Positions 63,494-64,000 of a stretch of 64,000 bases of DNA are shown piece by piece. The position numbers and the translations under genes are program-made. The notes beneath the pieces were generated by a model. The model ran no database searches and had not been told where the DNA came from. It worked only from the letters and a program-made list of their open reading frames with translations. The DNA lies in contig JAFCCC010000003.1 of assembly GCA_017610385.1 (NCBI GenBank), positions 9,170-73,169 of the forward strand. Reading direction: 5' to 3'. How positions within the stretch are numbered: the first letter of the stretch is position 1; every line of letters starts with the position of its first letter. Source of the stretch: Candidatus Nanohalarchaeota archaeon (lineage in GTDB: Archaea > Nanohalarchaeota > Nanosalinia > Nanosalinales > JAFCCC01).

Positions 63494-63637
63494 ATGATTA
63501 CACTAATGCTCATATCAATTATTAACATTTTTCTGGGAGTAATGTGTTTAGGCCTGAGCGCAGCCATAGTGTGGGGTGTATGGGAATTGCATAAAGATCA
63601 ATCAAATACATATTCTGCACATAACACATATATTTAG
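63494..63637 (+). CDS. small single-span membrane protein
   Basis: ATG 63494 opens a 47-codon frame: about 30 hydrophobic residues (MITLMLISIINIFLGVM onwards) followed by a hydrophilic tail ending in TAG at 63635-63637. A T/A-rich promoter-like stretch (CTTTTTATC) lies about 30 bp upstream. No family is recognised; it could be a spurious frame. Confidence 0.35.
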   Translation: MITLMLISIINIFLGVMCLGLSAAIVWGVWELHKDQSNTYSAHNTYI

Positions 63638-63789
63638 AATTTTTTCCACATAACTTTAATCAGGTATTCATTGAAGCTCCAAAGCAATACATCTCACATA
63701 AGTAGTAATTATTAACAGAAATTAAAAGAAAAAACTAATGAATTTTACTTTCCATTAAGCATTTATGATTTGAAAGCTGTTTTTAAATT

Positions 63790-64000
63790 ATGTTGCATGA
63801 AAAAATACTTAAGAAGTATTCGGAGGGAATTGATGATTTTTTAGGTATTCATAACTGCATAAAAATCGCAAACAATATCCCTAAATTTAAAAAGTGGTTA
63901 AATTTAAAATATGCCGGAACAACCTATTCAGACTACTTTGAGGGGCATAAATTATTTATAGAGTCTTTATTGCGCACTTTGTTGAGAATTGTTAGCTATA
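63790..64000 (+). CDS. hypothetical protein, truncated by window edge
   Basis: ATG 63790 begins a frame of at least 70 codons (MLHEKILKKYSEGIDDF) that continues past the right end. The visible part is helical and basic, with no recognised motif. Confidence 0.5.
   Translation, partial: MLHEKILKKYSEGIDDFLGIHNCIKIANNIPKFKKWLNLKYAGTTYSDYFEGHKLFIESLLRTLLRIVSY

Noticed and set aside
63373-63567. Minus-strand ORF of 64 codons
   Set aside because: It is antisense to a better plus-strand small membrane ORF and has no recognisable feature.

Overview
The window is AT-rich archaeal chromosome with an information-processing core: RFC clamp loader, thermosome, exosome operon, RNA polymerase subunit P, L40e and L37Ae, proteasome beta, aCPSF1/FttA, aIF5A, archaeal CCA-adding enzyme, KEOPS Pcc1, prefoldin beta, HerA, FtsZ and SepF. 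Genes are tightly packed, with ATGA start/stop overlaps, TATA-like promoters and occasional GGAGG/GAGGTG ribosome sites. The many short secreted proteins with class III (KGQ-type) signal peptides, the intron-rich tRNAs and a tRNA-Ile with a UAU anticodon suggest a DPANN archaeon, perhaps of the Woesearchaeota/Pacearchaeota type. That placement is inference; no rRNA gene is present to fix it.

Layout. 0-3 kb: a methyltransferase-like gene, a twice-interrupted tRNA-Thr, L40e, an AK6/Fap7 kinase and a membrane protein. 3.2-5.4 kb: rfcS-rfcL, preceded by a 21-codon leader ORF that copies the rfcS start. 5.4-14.1 kb: one minus-strand type IV pilus/secretion cluster (ATPase, two TadC-like membrane proteins, six pilin-like or class III signal proteins, one coiled-coil protein). 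14.2-20.8 kb: thymidylate kinase, thermosome, tRNA-Ile(UAU), a phosphoesterase, tRNA-Ala, HerA and an MBL hydrolase. 21-25.7 kb: a DUF5320/DUF134 pair with a palindromic leader, ProS, and a membrane HTH-thioredoxin-CcdA redox operon. 25.9-32.3 kb: PsmB and FttA on plus; Rrp4-Rrp41-Rrp42-L37Ae-RpoP-Pcc1-PfdB-UPF0147-SepF on minus. 32.5-32.85 kb: an array of about ten hairpins related to elements beside tRNA genes. 32.9-43.7 kb: DNA ligase, TrmB regulator, DHH phosphoesterase, Adk, CCA enzyme, aIF5A, GNAT, a dead Nudix gene and ftsZ followed by three hairpins. 44-54.6 kb: AsnS, HisS, a recent tandem duplication, YchF, DRG, Nth and a large surface protein. 54.8-57.5 kb: tRNA-Pro, a tRNA relic, nitroreductase and a metallopeptidase.

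57.6-62 kb looks like an integrated mobile element: a tyrosine integrase with a zinc ribbon, a divergent gene of unknown family, a perfect 12-bp inverted-repeat operator, a three-gene operon (51-aa protein, ribbon-helix-helix protein, SF3-like helicase) and iteron-like GTCAT repeats after the helicase. It is followed by a B-box/TM2 gene split by a -1 frameshift at a slippery A-run, a stand-alone HEPN protein, a small membrane ORF and a gene cut by the right edge.

Together the genes cover replication and repair (RFC, ligase, HerA, Nth), RNA synthesis, termination and decay (RpoP, FttA, exosome), translation (three aminoacyl-tRNA synthetases, aIF5A, CCA enzyme, tRNAs), folding and turnover (thermosome, prefoldin, proteasome), division (FtsZ, SepF) and the cell surface (pili, disulfide exchange). 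The accessory interest lies in the mobile element, the structured intergenic repeats, the multi-intron tRNAs and the recoding or decay candidates.
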